Shown: positions 16,933 to 25,690, counted from the first letter of the stretch. The stretch is DNA of 51,262 nt from Nitrososphaerales archaeon (GCA_030037995.1 JASHPQ010000187.1:1-51262), one strand, 5' to 3'. The notes: a model not told the origin generated them from the letters alone. Translations and numbers: made by a program.

Positions 16933-17661
16933 TTAACGTTCAGAATCTTCTTTTGCATCTTCCCGGTCTACCCGTCTGTGGACAAACAGCATTGACCCGA
17001 CAGCGATGATCACGGCGCTTATTGAGAGAATTCCTAGAGTTGAAAAATCCGTACTGGCTTTCGCCGCCAGAGGGTGAGACTGGGAGGAAACGAATTCTGT
17101 AGGAGCCGTGGTTGAGGACTGCGAGCTCGTAGTAGCCAAGATGGTTGTCGCGACGGCAGAAACCGTGGAGACTGTAGTGACCACAGAGCTCACTGTGGTA
17201 TTTGTCTCGGATTCGGCAACAACCGCCGTGGTGTTCGTCCTTTCGGCGGTCGATGATGAGGAGACAGAAGACGAGGATGACGAGGGGAGAACACTGCTAC
17301 TTTCGGTCATCGTAAAGGTTGGCACGGGGGAATTGCTCGACCCAGACACCGATGTCGAGATCTTGGTTACGTTGGGAGCAGCTGACTGAGATACAGGCGC
17401 GACGGTTGAACTAGTAGGAGTTGACGACGAAACCGAGGAAACCGAAGCTTCCCCAGCAAAACCAGCTGCCGAAGTACTCAAGCTGTTTAGAGTAGTGCCG
17501 GTGCTAGAAGAGCTTACTGAGGGGATCTCACTTTTTTGCAGAAATAGCGGGGATGCCCGAGAAGGCCCCACGAATCCTGGCCATGAGAGCAGTCCAAGGA
17601 CAATCAGGGCGCACACTACACCCAGAATGCCGTTCAGGACCGGCCTGTTAGGAAGCCTCAA
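16933..17661 (-). CDS. Mucin-like Ser/Thr-rich surface protein with C-terminal membrane anchor
   Basis: 242 residues from a TTG, preceded by GGTGAGG at about 9 nt, a good ribosome-binding site. Residues 1-38 form a signal peptide or signal anchor (basic RLPNRPVLNG then a hydrophobic span ending in GPSRASP). Residues about 45-205 are almost all Ser, Thr, Ala and Val with many NT(T/V) glycosylation-type sequons. A single span LGILSISAVIIAVGSMLFV (about 208-227) is followed by a charged tail (HRRVDREDAKEDSER). It is a type I, heavily glycosylatable stalk protein. Function unknown. Its neighbours include a rhomboid protease, a membrane-bound regulator and GT-C glycosyltransferases. Confidence 0.8.
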   Translation of the reverse strand: MRLPNRPVLNGILGVVCALIVLGLLSWPGFVGPSRASPLFLQKSEIPSVSSSSTGTTLNSLSTSAAGFAGEASVSSVSSSTPTSSTVAPVSQSAAPNVTKISTSVSGSSNSPVPTFTMTESSSVLPSSSSSSVSSSSTAERTNTTAVVAESETNTTVSSVVTTVSTVSAVATTILATTSSQSSTTAPTEFVSSQSHPLAAKASTDFSTLGILSISAVIIAVGSMLFVHRRVDREDAKEDSER

Positions 17662-17746
17662 TTGTTACTGCCTCACCCGGACCATAAAGGGTTGAGCTGG
17701 CACCTTCATAGTTCTAGTCATCAGAACACCTGTTTTGAGTGTGGCC

Positions 17747-18262
17747 TCAGAATGGCCTCCTCTTCCAAGTTCTGTACGCTTCGTACCAAGCAAAGACCGA
17801 AGCAAAGACTCCAAAGGCGATGGCAAAGAAGTTTACGCTCTGCTGAAAAACCAGGATGTATCCAATCAGGAGTGTTGTAAAAAAGACAGCGTAAAAGATG
17901 AACCGCGGAACCAACAGACGGCCTACCTGAGTGAAAGCCTGCAGGACGTTCACATTGGCATTTTTCACTATGGTGTATTCTCCGTACTGGTCTTTCTCAA
18001 TGAATCCAAGACGGGTCAACTTGTCCAGGTGATGGTAGGCAACACTAGGACTGGACAGGCCCAGAGCTCGCTGGAGCTCGCGAACTCCCACTGCTTTTGG
18101 ACTCTTCAGTATGAAGAGATACGCGCGGAGGGTACGCCCTCTCAGCTCCGAGTCTGGATCCTGACCGGCAGGCGGGACTGCTGGCCTCTCCGGACTCTTC
18201 GGTTTCTTAGAACCTGCGCGCGACGAGTCATCCGGAGAAGGAGGGGATTCCGTGTCTTTCAA
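17747..18262 (-). CDS. Membrane-anchored winged-helix transcriptional regulator
   Basis: 171 residues from a TTG. Residues 1-42 are a Pro/Ser-rich linker. Residues about 43-105 form a winged helix of the ArsR/MarR-like type: LRAYLFILKSPKAVGVRELQRALG, LSSPSVAYHHLDKLTRLGFIEKD, and the wing YGEYTIVK. Two hydrophobic spans follow (about 115-133 and 138-158) and a short basic end. Such membrane-tethered regulators usually respond to envelope signals. It ends 85 nt before the mucin-like gene on the same strand and could be its first operon gene. A TATA-like CATAATATTATC lies about 60-70 nt upstream. Confidence 0.85.
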   Translation of the reverse strand: MKDTESPPSPDDSSRAGSKKPKSPERPAVPPAGQDPDSELRGRTLRAYLFILKSPKAVGVRELQRALGLSSPSVAYHHLDKLTRLGFIEKDQYGEYTIVKNANVNVLQAFTQVGRLLVPRFIFYAVFFTTLLIGYILVFQQSVNFFAIAFGVFASVFAWYEAYRTWKRRPF

Positions 18263-18319
18263 ACTTTGCTCGCGATTCTCACGTTGTTGCGAAGCTTTAG
18301 GCGCGACTATTACCGATCT

Positions 18320-18331
18320 GATAATATTATG
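18320..18331 (-). promoter_or_regulatory. TATA-like palindrome before the membrane regulator
   Basis: The 10-bp palindrome ATAATATTAT (18321-18330) lies in the divergent region 18263-18425. Read on the minus strand it is placed as the TATA box of the winged-helix gene; being symmetric, it could in principle work in both directions. Confidence 0.4.
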
Positions 18332-18379
18332 AGTTTAGTATTTGCGAGATGAATTTCAAATCTGCTAAAGCCGTGCAAA

Positions 18380-18389
18380 GCATAAATAG
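18380..18389 (+). promoter_or_regulatory. TATA box of the 18426 gene
   Basis: GCATAAATAGC-type box about 40 nt before the ATG at 18426. This spacing excludes the TTG at 18405 as main start, because it would fall at the transcription start itself. Confidence 0.5.
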
Positions 18390-18425
18390 CAAAAGACGAT
18401 TCGGTTGTATCACGAATCCTTCAAA

Positions 18426-18704
18426 ATGGCAAGAGACAGAGCCATAGGTAGTGCCCTTGTAGTGGGCGCGATAGTAGGTGTTTTTGTTTACGGCTTTCTC
18501 CTCTTTGGATTGGGGAGGACGGTCGCGGTGTACACGCTCGAAGTTACCGCGTTCGTTGCCGTAATCGCGATCCTCGCGATTCTTGGATGGATCGGGTACG
18601 TAATGGCGACGACTCCTCCGCCGGTCCCACTGGAGCCCGAGCCTGCGCCCGCCGCGGCCGCGACTCCTGAGGGATCCTCTAGTACTCCCGAGAAAAAATC
18701 ATGA
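18426..18704 (+). CDS. Small two-helix membrane protein, conserved-looking
   Basis: 92 residues from the ATG at 18426. MARDRAIGSALVVGAIVGV begins the first span; two helices cover about residues 10-32 and 37-60 and end in ILGWIGYVMATTPPP. A Pro/Ala/Glu-rich tail follows (VPLEPEPAPAAAATPEGSS). The ATTPPP motif after the second helix and the ARDRAIGSA start look like a conserved archaeal family as I remember it, but I cannot name it. Diverges from the membrane-bound regulator gene. Role unknown. Confidence 0.65.
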   Translation: MARDRAIGSALVVGAIVGVFVYGFLLFGLGRTVAVYTLEVTAFVAVIAILAILGWIGYVMATTPPPVPLEPEPAPAAAATPEGSSSTPEKKS

Positions 18705-18830
18705 GCGATTTTTCTCTATCTCTCTTTATGCGTCCGGACTGTTGCTGTTAAGTTCTTCCCGATTCCTTCTGTGAATTTTTTATACCGCGTTCACAGCTTT
18801 TTGCAGGTGCCGGCGCAGACTGGAAAGCTT

Positions 18831-19889
18831 TTGGCTCGTTGTATTTGGATTGACGCACTTACTCCGAAGCAGGCACTTTTCGCGAGTGCAATGGTTGAAG
18901 GTGCTACCTCAGAATTTGAGATCAATGTTACAACGAGAGACTACTCCGAGCTGAACAAATTTCTCTCGCGACTCGGTCTAAAGTCCACTTCGATCGGCAA
19001 GCACGGCGGCGGAGATCTTCTGGAAAAACTGAAGGCGAGCGTCTCCAGAGAAAGTGAACTAATTTCTTTTGCAAAGGAACGCGATTTTGAATATTCTTTT
19101 TCCTTCATCTCACCAGAGGCGGCGCGCGTCAGTTTTGGGCTGGGGCTACCTCACTTTATATGCAGCGATTCACCTCACGCGCAAGCTCCCGCCAGACTCG
19201 CGGTTCCCCTATCGACGCTTCTGTTCTCGCCGTTTCCCATTTCACCGAAGAAGTGGACTCAGTATGGTTTGCGAGGAAAGCAGATTTTGAAGTATCATGC
19301 GTTAGATCCGTGGGCCTGGCTCCGAAACTCCAAGTTTCGGCCGTCCGCCAAGATCTCTGGCAGGGTGCTGATTCGGCTGGAAGAGTGGTTTGCCTCATAT
19401 TTCAAACAGGGTCACGGCGTGTCTTCGGTTCTAAACAAGCTGTTAGATGGCATTCATGAGGTGAGCGATTTTGAGGTGACTCTTGTCCCACGCTACGACG
19501 ACCAAAGGGAATGGGCAAGAAAGGAGTTTTCCGAAAGAGCGACGGTTCCGGCGGGTGCCATTGATGGAGTCGAGGAGATAAGTCGGACAGATCTTTTGAT
19601 TGGTGGTGGCGCCACCATGACGCAGGAAGCTGCGTTGTTGGGAGTGCCAAACATCTCGTATTTCCCTTCTACGGGACTGGATGTTTTCAAGCAATACTAC
19701 TTCCCGAAGGAATTATCCGTGAAAGCCTCCACCCCTGCGGGTTTGCTCAGAGAGACGTTCAGACTTCTGAAAAGCATCGATCACGAAAAAAAATCCTTTA
19801 TTCAACGGGCAAAAAGCGAGACCTCTACCTTTGAGGATCCCGTGAAATTCATTTACACGAGGCTCTCAGAATTCCAGCTGAGATCGTAA
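18831..19889 (+). CDS. DUF354 family protein (glycosyltransferase-B-like fold)
   Basis: The frame opens with a GTG at 18771, but a TATA box (TTTTTTATACC, about 18776-18785) lies inside it, and family members begin directly at the WIDALTPKQ motif. The TTG at 18831 (start of MARCIWIDALTPKQ) is therefore preferred, giving 352 residues. Other family features: ISPEAARVSFGLGLPHFICSDSPHAQA, KYHALDPWAWL, and the C-terminal nucleotide-binding-like part DLLIGGGATMTQEAALLGVPNISYFP. DUF354 proteins resemble UDP-sugar-using GT-B enzymes and are often next to surface-polysaccharide genes. A GT2 gene follows closely. The reaction is unknown. Confidence 0.8.
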   Translation: MARCIWIDALTPKQALFASAMVEGATSEFEINVTTRDYSELNKFLSRLGLKSTSIGKHGGGDLLEKLKASVSRESELISFAKERDFEYSFSFISPEAARVSFGLGLPHFICSDSPHAQAPARLAVPLSTLLFSPFPISPKKWTQYGLRGKQILKYHALDPWAWLRNSKFRPSAKISGRVLIRLEEWFASYFKQGHGVSSVLNKLLDGIHEVSDFEVTLVPRYDDQREWARKEFSERATVPAGAIDGVEEISRTDLLIGGGATMTQEAALLGVPNISYFPSTGLDVFKQYYFPKELSVKASTPAGLLRETFRLLKSIDHEKKSFIQRAKSETSTFEDPVKFIYTRLSEFQLRS

Positions 19890-19987
19890 CGAGCTATTCC
19901 GCTTGGGGGAAATAAAAGCTGAATCCCGTAGATTATATTTTTTCCCTTTTCGCTCTCCTCTCTCTTGCCGGCTCTCTGACAATCTTA

Positions 19988-21124
19988 TTGTACCTTTTCG
20001 TTACGGAAAGAGAAGCCCCCAGATTCAATTATTATCCTGAGAAGCGACTGGAAAACAAAATCAGCAGACCGAAAATCTCGGTCGTGGTCACTGCGAGAAA
20101 CGAGGAACAGACGATCGGAACTTGCCTCGACTCTCTGGCAAGTCAGACGTATGGGAATATGGAGATCATCGTTGTCGATGATTCTTCGACGGATCGCACG
20201 GCAGAGATAGTCGCCAGGTCCCTCGTCAGCAATCCAAAGCTTCGGCTCGTCAAGGCGGGAGCAAAACCGGACGGATGGGTCGGCAAGAGCTGGCCGTGCT
20301 GGAGGGGTTACGAGGAAGCTCTCAATAGCGATTATCTGCTCTTCGTGGACGCGGATTCTACCTTTGACCGAACAGTGATAGAGCTATCAGTACTATATTC
20401 CGAAGAGAATTCAATCGACGCTTTTTCGCTATCTCCGCGCGTGAAGCTTCACACCATCTGGGCGAACGCGGTCCTCCCACTAATCTCCGGAGCGATCAAT
20501 CTACTGTATCCGATGAGGCAAGTAAACGACAGGAAGAACGAGAGGGCGTACGTTTTCGGAACCTACGTGCTAGTGCGGAAAAACGTGTACGAAAGAGTGG
20601 GAGGTCACATGAAGGTCAGAGATCAGCTCGTAGAGGATGCGGCTCTCGCTCGACTAATCAAGTCTGCCGGCTATAATCTTCGAATTGAGAGGGGGCCGGA
20701 TCTGCTGACGACGCAGTGGGAGAGCGATCTCAGGGCGATCTTCCACGGTCTGGAACGAATTGCGTCTTCCTCAATCAAGACCTACGGGTTGCTGGCAATT
20801 CTAAATGCGGTCTTGCTCTTCTTTCTGATTATTTACCCAGTGATCTTTATTCTTTCCGTAACCTTGTTCCATGCATTCTCGACCACCTTTTTGGTGGGCA
20901 CGGTTGCTTGCGTCCTGAACGTACTCGTCTTCCTTTCTCTAAGTGCTAACGAGCTGTATGGGATCTCTGGAAAAAGGGGCCCCGGAATTTTACTTTACGT
21001 TCTTGGAGGCATTATATTCATAGTTGCCATCGTAACAACTTCGATCAAAGTCGCGAAGGGAAAAAACCTATACTGGAAGGGCCAGGGATACAAGCAGGCT
21101 GTTGAGAGACCGCTCAAAACCTAA
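19988..21124 (+). CDS. Glycosyltransferase family 2, membrane-bound
   Basis: 378 residues from the TTG at 19988. GT2 motifs: ISVVVTARNEEQTIGTCLDSL (broken here by one residue list), the nucleotide-sugar loop VVDDSSTDRT, the metal-binding LFVDADSTF and the base-providing LVEDAALARL. Three or four C-terminal spans lie from about residue 265 to 355. Upstream in frame, codons 19919-19987 encode a further hydrophobic segment (NPVDYIFSLFALLSLAGSLT) with no ATG, GTG or TTG before the stop at 19913. The natural protein may start at a CTG at 19919 with this extra helix. It transfers a sugar from a nucleotide donor; the acceptor is unknown. It lies about 30-100 nt after the DUF354 gene and is likely co-transcribed with it. 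Confidence 0.85.
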   Translation: MYLFVTEREAPRFNYYPEKRLENKISRPKISVVVTARNEEQTIGTCLDSLASQTYGNMEIIVVDDSSTDRTAEIVARSLVSNPKLRLVKAGAKPDGWVGKSWPCWRGYEEALNSDYLLFVDADSTFDRTVIELSVLYSEENSIDAFSLSPRVKLHTIWANAVLPLISGAINLLYPMRQVNDRKNERAYVFGTYVLVRKNVYERVGGHMKVRDQLVEDAALARLIKSAGYNLRIERGPDLLTTQWESDLRAIFHGLERIASSSIKTYGLLAILNAVLLFFLIIYPVIFILSVTLFHAFSTTFLVGTVACVLNVLVFLSLSANELYGISGKRGPGILLYVLGGIIFIVAIVTTSIKVAKGKNLYWKGQGYKQAVERPLKT

Positions 21125-21181
21125 TGGTGACGGACCGCATTGGAATTGCTCTTAAGCAACTCGCGAGCTGTTTGAGCTAAA

Positions 21182-21403
21182 ATGGTGGGCAGAAGAATCC
21201 CTGTTACAGATACTGATCTTACGGCCGGTGAGTGCGAAATAGTCTTGAAGGCTCTGGGTTCGTACCAGGTTCACCTGTACGACCAAATGAAGGAAACTCC
21301 TTTGGATATTTCTTCATCGCTCAAGGTAGAATCGGACTTGGCCACGAGCGCGATCAAAAAAATCCACCGTGTGTTGGAAGATTTGAGTAAACGGAAGACT
21401 TGA
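21182..21403 (+). CDS. Small hypothetical protein, 73 residues
   Basis: ATG start. Predicted mostly helical: LTAGECEIVLKALGSYQVHLYDQM then SDLATSAIKKIHRVLEDLSKR. No cysteine, signal or membrane span. It follows the GT2 gene by 57 nt and ends 25 nt before the convergent phosphorylase gene. The family is not recognised. Confidence 0.55.
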   Translation: MVGRRIPVTDTDLTAGECEIVLKALGSYQVHLYDQMKETPLDISSSLKVESDLATSAIKKIHRVLEDLSKRKT

Positions 21404-21428
21404 TCTTGCTTGTATTTTAGAGGGGTGA

Positions 21429-23630
21429 TCACTCGTTTTGCCTAGGTGGCCTCGCTGCCTCCGGCTTTTTCTCTTCGTCGGCTTCCAGTTTTCCCACATT
21501 CCTGAAATAGAAGTTTTGAGCATACTCAATAACCATCCTGCTGGAGCTGAATCGGGGTGTCAGGGTCGACATTGACCGCTTCATCCTCTCGATCCATTTG
21601 GAAGAGAGACCATTAGTTCTCTCATAAAACTCCGGGATGACGTGATTTTGAAGTAAATCGTAGAGCGACTCAGCATCTTGCCGGTCTTGCAGCGCGTGAC
21701 TTGATTCGGCGCTTCCCTTTCCGATAGCCCAACCGTTGGAAGGAGTGTAAGCCTCATCCCACCATCCATCTAGGATGCTCAGGTTCAACCCGCCATTACA
21801 CAGAACCTTCATTCCGCTCGTGCCCGAAGCTTCGAGGGGCCGTCTGGGGGTGTTGAGCCAGACGTCAACTCCTTGTACCATGTTCCTTGCTACCTCTATG
21901 TCATAGTCCTGAAGGAACACCACTTTGCCCCCTGACGATTCCCTTTTCAAAAAGGAAGCGATTTCTTGGATGAGCTTTTTCCCTTCGTAATCTCTGGGAT
22001 GAGCCTTTCCGGCGAAGATAAACTGAACCGGCTTTTCGGAATCCAGTAGCAGTCGTTCCAATCTCGAGTGATCCGAAAAAAGCAGAGTGGCTCTCTTGTA
22101 CGTCGCAAACCTCCGCGCAAATCCCACAGTCAGGGCATCGCAATCTAAGGCAGAATTAACGTCCTCCGATCTGCCTCGGACAAACTCCATCAAACCGGCG
22201 CGTGATTTCTGTCTCACCTGCCACAATCGTTCCGAAGGAATTTTGGAGATCGCTCGCCAGGGTTCAGGTTTCCAGCTGTTAGACATCCACTCGCGTCCTA
22301 GGTATTCGTCTAGGAGATCCGCCATCGAATCTGAAATCCACGAAGGGATATGCACACCGTTTGTGACGGCACGCATTCGCCTGCCGGTTTTTTTATCGCC
22401 GAGTTTGTCAGCAATATCGAATTCCTCTTCCTGCAACACCTTTTCCCACAGCTTTCGTGCCACGTGTCTGTGCAAGTTGGAGACGCCGTTTACCATAGAT
22501 GATGTCCTTATGGCAAATACCGCCATATTGAATCCTGCCGATTCTGTGGTCTCTTGCCCTAGAGAAAACAGGTCGTCAACTCCAATGCCCAGTCTCTCAG
22601 GCATCCGCGAAAGGTAGTGTTCTATTTGTCCCCTCGTGAAGATATCGATCCCGGCAGGAACCGGCGTGTGAGTCGTGAAAACGGTGGACGCCTTGACGGA
22701 TTCTAGAGCCTCATGGAAGGAATTTTTTCCACCCCCATCCTCCACTATCTGGGAGATCCTTTCCAGAGAAATGAGGCTGGAGTGGCCCTCGTTCATATGA
22801 AAAATGGAGGGATTCAGTCCCAGCAGTCGCAGGAGTCTCGCACCGCCGAAACCCAAAATAATTTCCTGTTTGATCCTCGTGTCGGAATCCCCCCCATAGA
22901 GTTCGCCGGTGATCTCGCAGTCTTCGACAGAGTTCTGCCCCGGGATATTGGTATCCAAGAGATAAAGCGAAACTCTGCCGACTAACGCCTTCCACGCCCT
23001 GACCTGCACCTCTCGATCAGCAAGCGGGACTGAAAACACCAGAGGGATTCCGGGCTCAGTGGTAACAAGCTCGATCGGGAGATCCTCCGGCCGATTCATG
23101 GGATATCGCTCTACCTGCCACCCGTCGGGATTCAATCCTTGGGAAAAATATCCGCGAGTGTAAAACAGTCCGATCCCCACGAGCGGAACCCCCAGATCGG
23201 AAGCGGACTTCAGGTGGTCGCCGGATAGCACTCCGAGTCCTCCGGAATAGACCTTAAGGTATGAGGCGACTCCGAATTCCATCGAGAAATATGCGACTAA
23301 GGCGCCTTCCATTTCGGAATTTTCATACATCTGACGAAACCACCTGTTCTGATCATCCTCCAAGTAGTTTCTCTGTACTTCGATTGACTTGCTGAGCTTC
23401 GAGAGAAAATCTCCGTCTAATTTTAATTCTTCAATTCTTTCGGGCGGGAGTTTTTTCAGAAATGCAAGGGGATTGTGGCCGGATTGCTCCCATAATTCCG
23501 CATCCAGCGTCGGAAAAACTTCTCGGATGTGCCTATCCCAGCAATAGTAGAAGTTTGACGCCAGAAAGGAGAGTCCTTCAAGCTCCTTGGGGAGGGCTGG
23601 AAGGTCGATGATTTTCTTTGAGGGAGTCAA
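21429..23630 (-). CDS. glgP: Alpha-glucan (glycogen/maltodextrin) phosphorylase
   Basis: Cleaves alpha-1,4-glucan with phosphate to give glucose 1-phosphate, with pyridoxal phosphate. 733 residues from a TTG; a TATA box (CTATATTATC on the minus strand, 23671-23680) lies about 45 nt upstream. It is the shorter archaeal/bacterial type with an N-terminal DUF3417-like part (LPALPKELEGLSFLASNFYYCWD). Landmarks: VAYFSMEFGVASYLKVYSGG, FHMNEGHSSL, FTTHTPVPAGIDIF, VTNGVHIPSWIS, FARRFATYKRATLLF, FIFAGKAHPRD, and the PLP lysine K608 in LEASGTSGMKVLCNGG. The C-terminal tail is charged. It implies storage or use of a glucan; no glycogen synthase is in the window. Confidence 0.93.
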   Translation of the reverse strand: MTPSKKIIDLPALPKELEGLSFLASNFYYCWDRHIREVFPTLDAELWEQSGHNPLAFLKKLPPERIEELKLDGDFLSKLSKSIEVQRNYLEDDQNRWFRQMYENSEMEGALVAYFSMEFGVASYLKVYSGGLGVLSGDHLKSASDLGVPLVGIGLFYTRGYFSQGLNPDGWQVERYPMNRPEDLPIELVTTEPGIPLVFSVPLADREVQVRAWKALVGRVSLYLLDTNIPGQNSVEDCEITGELYGGDSDTRIKQEIILGFGGARLLRLLGLNPSIFHMNEGHSSLISLERISQIVEDGGGKNSFHEALESVKASTVFTTHTPVPAGIDIFTRGQIEHYLSRMPERLGIGVDDLFSLGQETTESAGFNMAVFAIRTSSMVNGVSNLHRHVARKLWEKVLQEEEFDIADKLGDKKTGRRMRAVTNGVHIPSWISDSMADLLDEYLGREWMSNSWKPEPWRAISKIPSERLWQVRQKSRAGLMEFVRGRSEDVNSALDCDALTVGFARRFATYKRATLLFSDHSRLERLLLDSEKPVQFIFAGKAHPRDYEGKKLIQEIASFLKRESSGGKVVFLQDYDIEVARNMVQGVDVWLNTPRRPLEASGTSGMKVLCNGGLNLSILDGWWDEAYTPSNGWAIGKGSAESSHALQDRQDAESLYDLLQNHVIPEFYERTNGLSSKWIERMKRSMSTLTPRFSSSRMVIEYAQNFYFRNVGKLEADEEKKPEAARPPRQNE

Positions 23631-23885
23631 TGGTTGGACGTAGGCACTTTCGAAAAAGGTCTCGAGAATCGATAATATAGTTTATCGAGGATGTATTCTA
23701 TTCTGAATTCAGAAATCTGAGATTTCGTTGAGCTGTAAATTACCAATTTGAAGAATTTACAAAATAAAATGATGGACGATTCATGGAAGATTACACTCTT
23801 ACTTACGAAGAAATAAGAGGAAATCTTCGCTGACTCGACGAACACTCGATCTACGGTTTTTCAAAATCTCATGGCGGTGACTCTT

Positions 23886-24782
23886 TCAAAGAAGGGCGCT
23901 GATTATCATACCGCCGAAGAGAATGAAAAGGTAAGGCAAGGAGATCAGGAAGGCGTTGAATCCATTTTCCACGGTCGGATTCCTAAGCATACGGTAATCT
24001 ACAACAACGAAGGCAGCCCCCATGACCACTGCGATAATGTAGTAGAAGATATCGAACGATCCCAAAGCGTGCACCACAAGTGGAAGCAAGGAAAATATCA
24101 GCAAGGGGATTGTGGACCATACGATCCACTTTATTACTTCTGTCTGATTTTTCACGACGGATAACATCGGAAATCCCGATCTCGCATAGTCATCCTTGAA
24201 TTTCAATGAAAGGCCCCAGAAGTGGGGAGGGGTCCATAAGAAAACCAACATGCCGATGAAGACCGACGGCCATCCGATCCTGTCAACAACTGCCGTCCAA
24301 CCGGCGAGAGCGGGGAAAACACCTGCGATTCCTCCGACGACTATATTCCAGTACGTTCTAGGTTTGAGGTAAAGGGTGTAGAGGAAAATGTATGAAACGC
24401 TCCCCAGCAAGATCATCGTTGCCGTTAGAAGGTTGAACACCAAGTCAGCCACTATCAATCCCAGAGCTATAGCAAAGATGCCAAAGAGTAATGCATTTCT
24501 CGGAGCGATCCTGTTGGTGGCAACCGGCCTGCTATCAGTCCTTGTCATGAGCACGTCTTTGTTTCTTTCCAGATAGTGGTTAAGCGCCGCAGAACCTCCG
24601 GAAGAAAGTATCCCCGCTATCGCGATTCCTGCCAATGCGCTTATCTGTGTGGATCTCCCGGCGGCCACGATCATTGCGGTGATTGCTTCTAGCACCAAAA
24701 GTACCATGATCCCTGGTTTTGTAAGCTGCGCATAGTTTGAGAGAGTTTGAGTGCTCGTCAAGGGAAAGACCAATTTTTTCAT
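23886..24782 (-). CDS. ctaB: Heme O synthase (protoheme IX farnesyltransferase)
   Basis: Attaches a farnesyl group to protoheme, the first step to heme O/A for terminal oxidases, in the cytoplasmic membrane. The ATG at 24782 forms an ATGA overlap with the stop of the upstream gene, so I prefer it to the GTG at 24827 (298 residues). The UbiA-family site is intact: NHYLERNKDVLMTRTDSRP (the first Asp-rich motif, about residues 65-84 of the short form), LYTLYLKPRTYWNIVVGG, and FLWTPPHFWGLSLKFKDDYARSGFPM shortened here to its sense (second motif). Eight to nine spans. Translationally coupled to the 24779-25690 membrane protein. Confidence 0.93.
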   Translation of the reverse strand: MKKLVFPLTSTQTLSNYAQLTKPGIMVLLVLEAITAMIVAAGRSTQISALAGIAIAGILSSGGSAALNHYLERNKDVLMTRTDSRPVATNRIAPRNALLFGIFAIALGLIVADLVFNLLTATMILLGSVSYIFLYTLYLKPRTYWNIVVGGIAGVFPALAGWTAVVDRIGWPSVFIGMLVFLWTPPHFWGLSLKFKDDYARSGFPMLSVVKNQTEVIKWIVWSTIPLLIFSLLPLVVHALGSFDIFYYIIAVVMGAAFVVVDYRMLRNPTVENGFNAFLISLPYLFILFGGMIISALL

Positions 24783-25690
24783 ATCTGGCATCCGAGAAGT
24801 ATAATCCTGATGCTTCTTGCCTGCCACAAGATCGAAGCAAAAAGGAGTGGAATGGAAAACAGAATTATTACTGGCTGAAACTGGGATATTGCGAGCGAAA
24901 ATGCCGTAGCTCCGCTACCCGCGATCATTGAAAGAAAAAAAGCCGCCGCACAGGTAGGGCAACCAGCAAACACTCCAAAGGCAGCGCCGACGGCACCGCT
25001 CAGGAAAGAACTCCTTCCGGCGCCTAAGGGATTCTTACCTTTTTGCTGTTTCATTGGCCTCGTTTTCTTGACAGAAACAAAAAGCAGTGCAACATTTATT
25101 GCAACGAGAGCAGACACCACGATCATGATTAGAATCGTGATCGGGATCAGCTGAATTCCAAAGTGCTGAGCGGGAAGGTAAAGCAGGCCGACCGGGATGT
25201 ATCCTACCGGACCGCAGCAAGTCTCTACAAAAGCTGCCGGAGCAACAACGCCATACGCGGAGGCAAAATTGACTGTGGGCTGGTAAATTAGTATCCCGTC
25301 CAGAAATGCAAAGATCGTACCGTAGATTAGGGCAACTAGGACAATTACTCGTTTATTCTGAAAAATCGTATCGGCTATGATCGCTCCGACACTCTTGCCT
25401 ACTCTTGAACTGGCATCTACAGTAAGAGGTCTCCTCCTCTCCGTCAAAAGGAAGCTCACGATGCTGATGGAGACGAAAAGGACTCCACAGAGCAACATAC
25501 CCAGTGTAACTTCTGGGTAAAATGGAGATGCGGTGGAAATTTGGAAATCGGATTGGTTTTCCGCGTAGAGTAGGTTCGCTCCGGTGAAAAAGAGAAGCGC
25601 CAGCAGAATTGAAATTTCGGAGCGCAGATAACTGGGGCGGCCCTCCTTAAAACCTGCATTCTTCTTGTCACTCGACAGATTTCTATCCAA
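24779..25690 (-). CDS. Seven-span membrane protein with conserved cysteine pairs, coupled to ctaB
   Basis: 303 residues from a TTG with a GGTGGGCGGAG tract directly before it. Spans lie at about 25-42, 62-83, 113-135, 140-160, 170-203, 230-258 and 265-295. Two cysteine motifs stand at membrane edges: FVETCCGPVGYIP (about residues 154-166) and FAGCPTCAAAFF (about 240-251). The stop overlaps the ctaB start (ATGA), so synthesis of the two is linked. The pairs suggest metal (copper) or thiol chemistry or heme handling in oxidase maturation, which is inference from context. I cannot name the family. Confidence 0.75.
   Translation of the reverse strand: MDRNLSSDKKNAGFKEGRPSYLRSEISILLALLFFTGANLLYAENQSDFQISTASPFYPEVTLGMLLCGVLFVSISIVSFLLTERRRPLTVDASSRVGKSVGAIIADTIFQNKRVIVLVALIYGTIFAFLDGILIYQPTVNFASAYGVVAPAAFVETCCGPVGYIPVGLLYLPAQHFGIQLIPITILIMIVVSALVAINVALLFVSVKKTRPMKQQKGKNPLGAGRSSFLSGAVGAAFGVFAGCPTCAAAFFLSMIAGSGATAFSLAISQFQPVIILFSIPLLFASILWQARSIRIILLGCQI

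Noticed and set aside
23627-23845. 72-codon minus-strand frame upstream of glgP
   Set aside because: It contains the glgP promoter and the glgP start region; composition is typical of A/T-rich intergenic DNA.
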